This document shows, piece after piece, positions 4,457-5,433 of a stretch of DNA of 5,433 nucleotides. Under the pieces are notes generated by a model, which saw nothing but the letters and a program-made list of their open reading frames with translations, had not been told where the DNA came from and did no database searches. The DNA comes from Planctomycetota bacterium (GTDB taxonomy: Bacteria; Planctomycetota; Phycisphaerae; UBA1845; PWPN01). The first letter of the stretch is position 1, and each line of letters begins with the position of its first letter. The translations under genes were made by a program, and so were the position numbers. The stretch spans positions 2,156,130-2,161,562 of the forward strand of contig CP070790.1 in the NCBI GenBank assembly GCA_020346805.1, in the 5' to 3' direction.

Positions 4457-5272
4457 ATGAGTAACACCGAAAGCAAAGAATCCACAATCAAAGAACTTCT
4501 CGATTTAAGCGGCAAAGTGGCCCTGGTCACCGGGTGCACCGGGTACCTCGTCCAATCCATGTGTCGGGCACTGGCAGAAGCCGGGGCCAGTGTGGTCCTC
4601 GCCGATATCCCCAAAATGATGGAACGTGCCCAGGAGTTGGCCAACTCACTACCGGCAGCAGGTAAGGCAAAACACCATTGCGTCGAGCTCGACTACATGG
4701 ACTACGAGTCGATCGATAAGTGTGTAAGCGATGCGGTCAAAATGGCCGGGCGGATTGATATATTGGTTAATGCCGGTTACGAGCGGGTAACCTCAGACTG
4801 GACTGATGTTACAGGAGAACAATTCACCCGTCAGTTGACCAACGCTACCGGATGCTTTCTGCTGGCCAGGCGGGTTCGCGACCACGTAATCGAACGCGGC
4901 GGTGGGGCCAGTATCATCAATATCGGATCGATGTACGGCATCGTCGCCTCTTACCCAGACGCTTATGTGGATGTCCCCATGGCCAGTCCCGTTGCCTATC
5001 ACGCACTCAAGGGCGGTATCCTGTCCATGACCCGGCATCTGGCCATCTATTGGGCCGATGACGGCATAAGAGTTAACTGTTTGAGTCCCGGTCCATTCCC
5101 TGCCCCCACCGTTGATCCGCGAATGATCGAACGCCTATCCTCCAAAAGCCCGATGAAACGTATGGGCAAACCATATGAACTCAAAGGGGCAATTGTCTTT
5201 CTGGCCAGTGAAGCCAGCAGTTATATGACCGGACAAAACCTGATCGTTGATGGAGGGTGGATGGCCTGGTAA
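4457..5272 (+). CDS. Short-chain dehydrogenase/reductase (SDR), variant glycine motif
   Basis: A 271-residue classical SDR, probably a cytoplasmic sugar or sugar-acid dehydrogenase. The catalytic set is intact: N129 (LTNATG), S158 (NIGSMYG), Y181 and K185 (YHALK). NAG is at 105-107, D50 at the end of the second strand suggests NAD(H), and the C-terminal DGGW (265-268) is typical. The cofactor loop reads TGCTGYLV (25-32), where relatives usually have TGxxGxLG or TGxxxGIG, so the last glycine is V32. The stretch from MYGIVASYPDAY to SPVAYHALKGG resembles SDRs of bacterial surface-sugar and flagellin-glycan clusters (PtmA-like), so a biosynthetic role is an alternative to catabolism. A strong Shine-Dalgarno, TAAGGAG (4441-4447), is nine bases before the ATG. 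It is the last gene of the aldolase operon. Confidence 0.9.
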   Translation: MSNTESKESTIKELLDLSGKVALVTGCTGYLVQSMCRALAEAGASVVLADIPKMMERAQELANSLPAAGKAKHHCVELDYMDYESIDKCVSDAVKMAGRIDILVNAGYERVTSDWTDVTGEQFTRQLTNATGCFLLARRVRDHVIERGGGASIINIGSMYGIVASYPDAYVDVPMASPVAYHALKGGILSMTRHLAIYWADDGIRVNCLSPGPFPAPTVDPRMIERLSSKSPMKRMGKPYELKGAIVFLASEASSYMTGQNLIVDGGWMAW

Positions 5273-5307
5273 GGCCCTCGATAATCCACCTGCTGAATGA
5301 AATAAAA

Positions 5308-5340
5308 AATTGACCCGCCCCTTTGAAGAGCGGGTCAATT
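5308..5340 (-). terminator. Intrinsic terminator, best read on the minus strand
   Basis: AATTGACCCGC (5308-5318) pairs perfectly with GCGGGTCAATT (5330-5340) around an 11-base loop. On the minus strand the stem runs into TTTTTTATT (complement of 5302-5310), a good T-tract. On the plus strand only AATTCACC follows, a poor one. It lies 35 bases after the SDR stop, so it may also mark the end of the aldolase operon, but its polarity points to a leftward gene to the right. Confidence 0.75.
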
Positions 5341-5388
5341 CACCGTCACTTATGCTGTGCGGTTATATGAGGAAAGAAGAAACAGGGG

Positions 5389-5433
5389 TCAATCATCACA
5401 AGCCGTATTAGCCGGCACATCAGGTCCGCTGGC
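5389..5433 (-). CDS. Possible C-terminus of a convergent gene (partial, unknown)
   Basis: On the minus strand the frame entering from the right edge reads ASGPDVPANTACDD and stops at TGA (5391-5389), about 50 bases before the minus-strand terminator. Another minus frame is also open until 5346-5348, so the choice is uncertain. Only 14 codons are visible, no family can be recognised, and the call rests mainly on the terminator's polarity. Confidence 0.3.
   Translation of the reverse strand, partial: ASGPDVPANTACDD

Noticed and set aside
4087..4644. 185-residue minus-strand open frame
   Set aside because: It is antisense to the ends of the Gfo/Idh/MocA and SDR genes and has no family features.
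5368..5412. Short plus-strand frame starting ATGAGGAAAGAAG
   Set aside because: It ends after 14 codons at a TAG and has no convincing ribosome site.

Overview
The window holds four complete or nearly complete plus-strand genes, a long structured intergenic region and the possible tail of a convergent minus-strand gene. The gene families (a PGRP/AmpD-type amidase, a MtaA/CmuA-like URO-D homologue, an HpcH/HpaI aldolase beginning with a DLEHH motif, a Gfo/Idh/MocA oxidoreductase and an SDR) and the moderate GC content recall the large, metabolically rich genomes of Planctomycetes, Lentisphaerae and related PVC-type bacteria. This is an impression from protein style. No rRNA or other marker gene is present to confirm it.

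Layout. At 1-887 is the 3' part of a zinc-dependent N-acetylmuramoyl-L-alanine amidase; its reading frame is open to the left edge, so the start lies outside. Twenty bases later, at 908-1999, is a uroporphyrinogen-decarboxylase-family protein with the HxC...C zinc motif of cobalamin-linked methyltransferases. From 2000 to 2564 there is no credible gene. This AT-rich stretch is full of symmetry: a 90-base inverted repeat, a tight 10-bp hairpin, three operator-like palindromes, a promoter candidate with a TTGACA box and an extended -10, and a long imperfect hairpin.

From 2565 to 5272 is a tight three-gene operon: aldolase (2565-3374), Gfo/Idh/MocA dehydrogenase (3395-4408) and SDR dehydrogenase (4457-5272). 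Each gene has its own Shine-Dalgarno sequence. The three enzymes fit a sugar or sugar-acid pathway in which two NAD(P)-linked steps interconvert alcohol and carbonyl groups and the aldolase cleaves (or forms) a 2-keto-3-deoxy acid to give pyruvate plus an aldehyde. The actual substrate cannot be read from the sequence. The operon is probably controlled from the palindrome-rich leader, which would be transcribed as a roughly 250-base 5' UTR if the best promoter candidate is used.

At the right end an 11-bp perfect hairpin has its T-tract on the minus strand, so it looks like a terminator for a leftward gene. A short open minus frame ending at 5389 could be that gene's C-terminus.

I found no mobile element, CRISPR array, tRNA or rRNA. 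The most interesting part is the regulatory region at 2028-2437 together with the uncharacterised three-enzyme operon it precedes. I see no clear evidence for a wholly new class of system.
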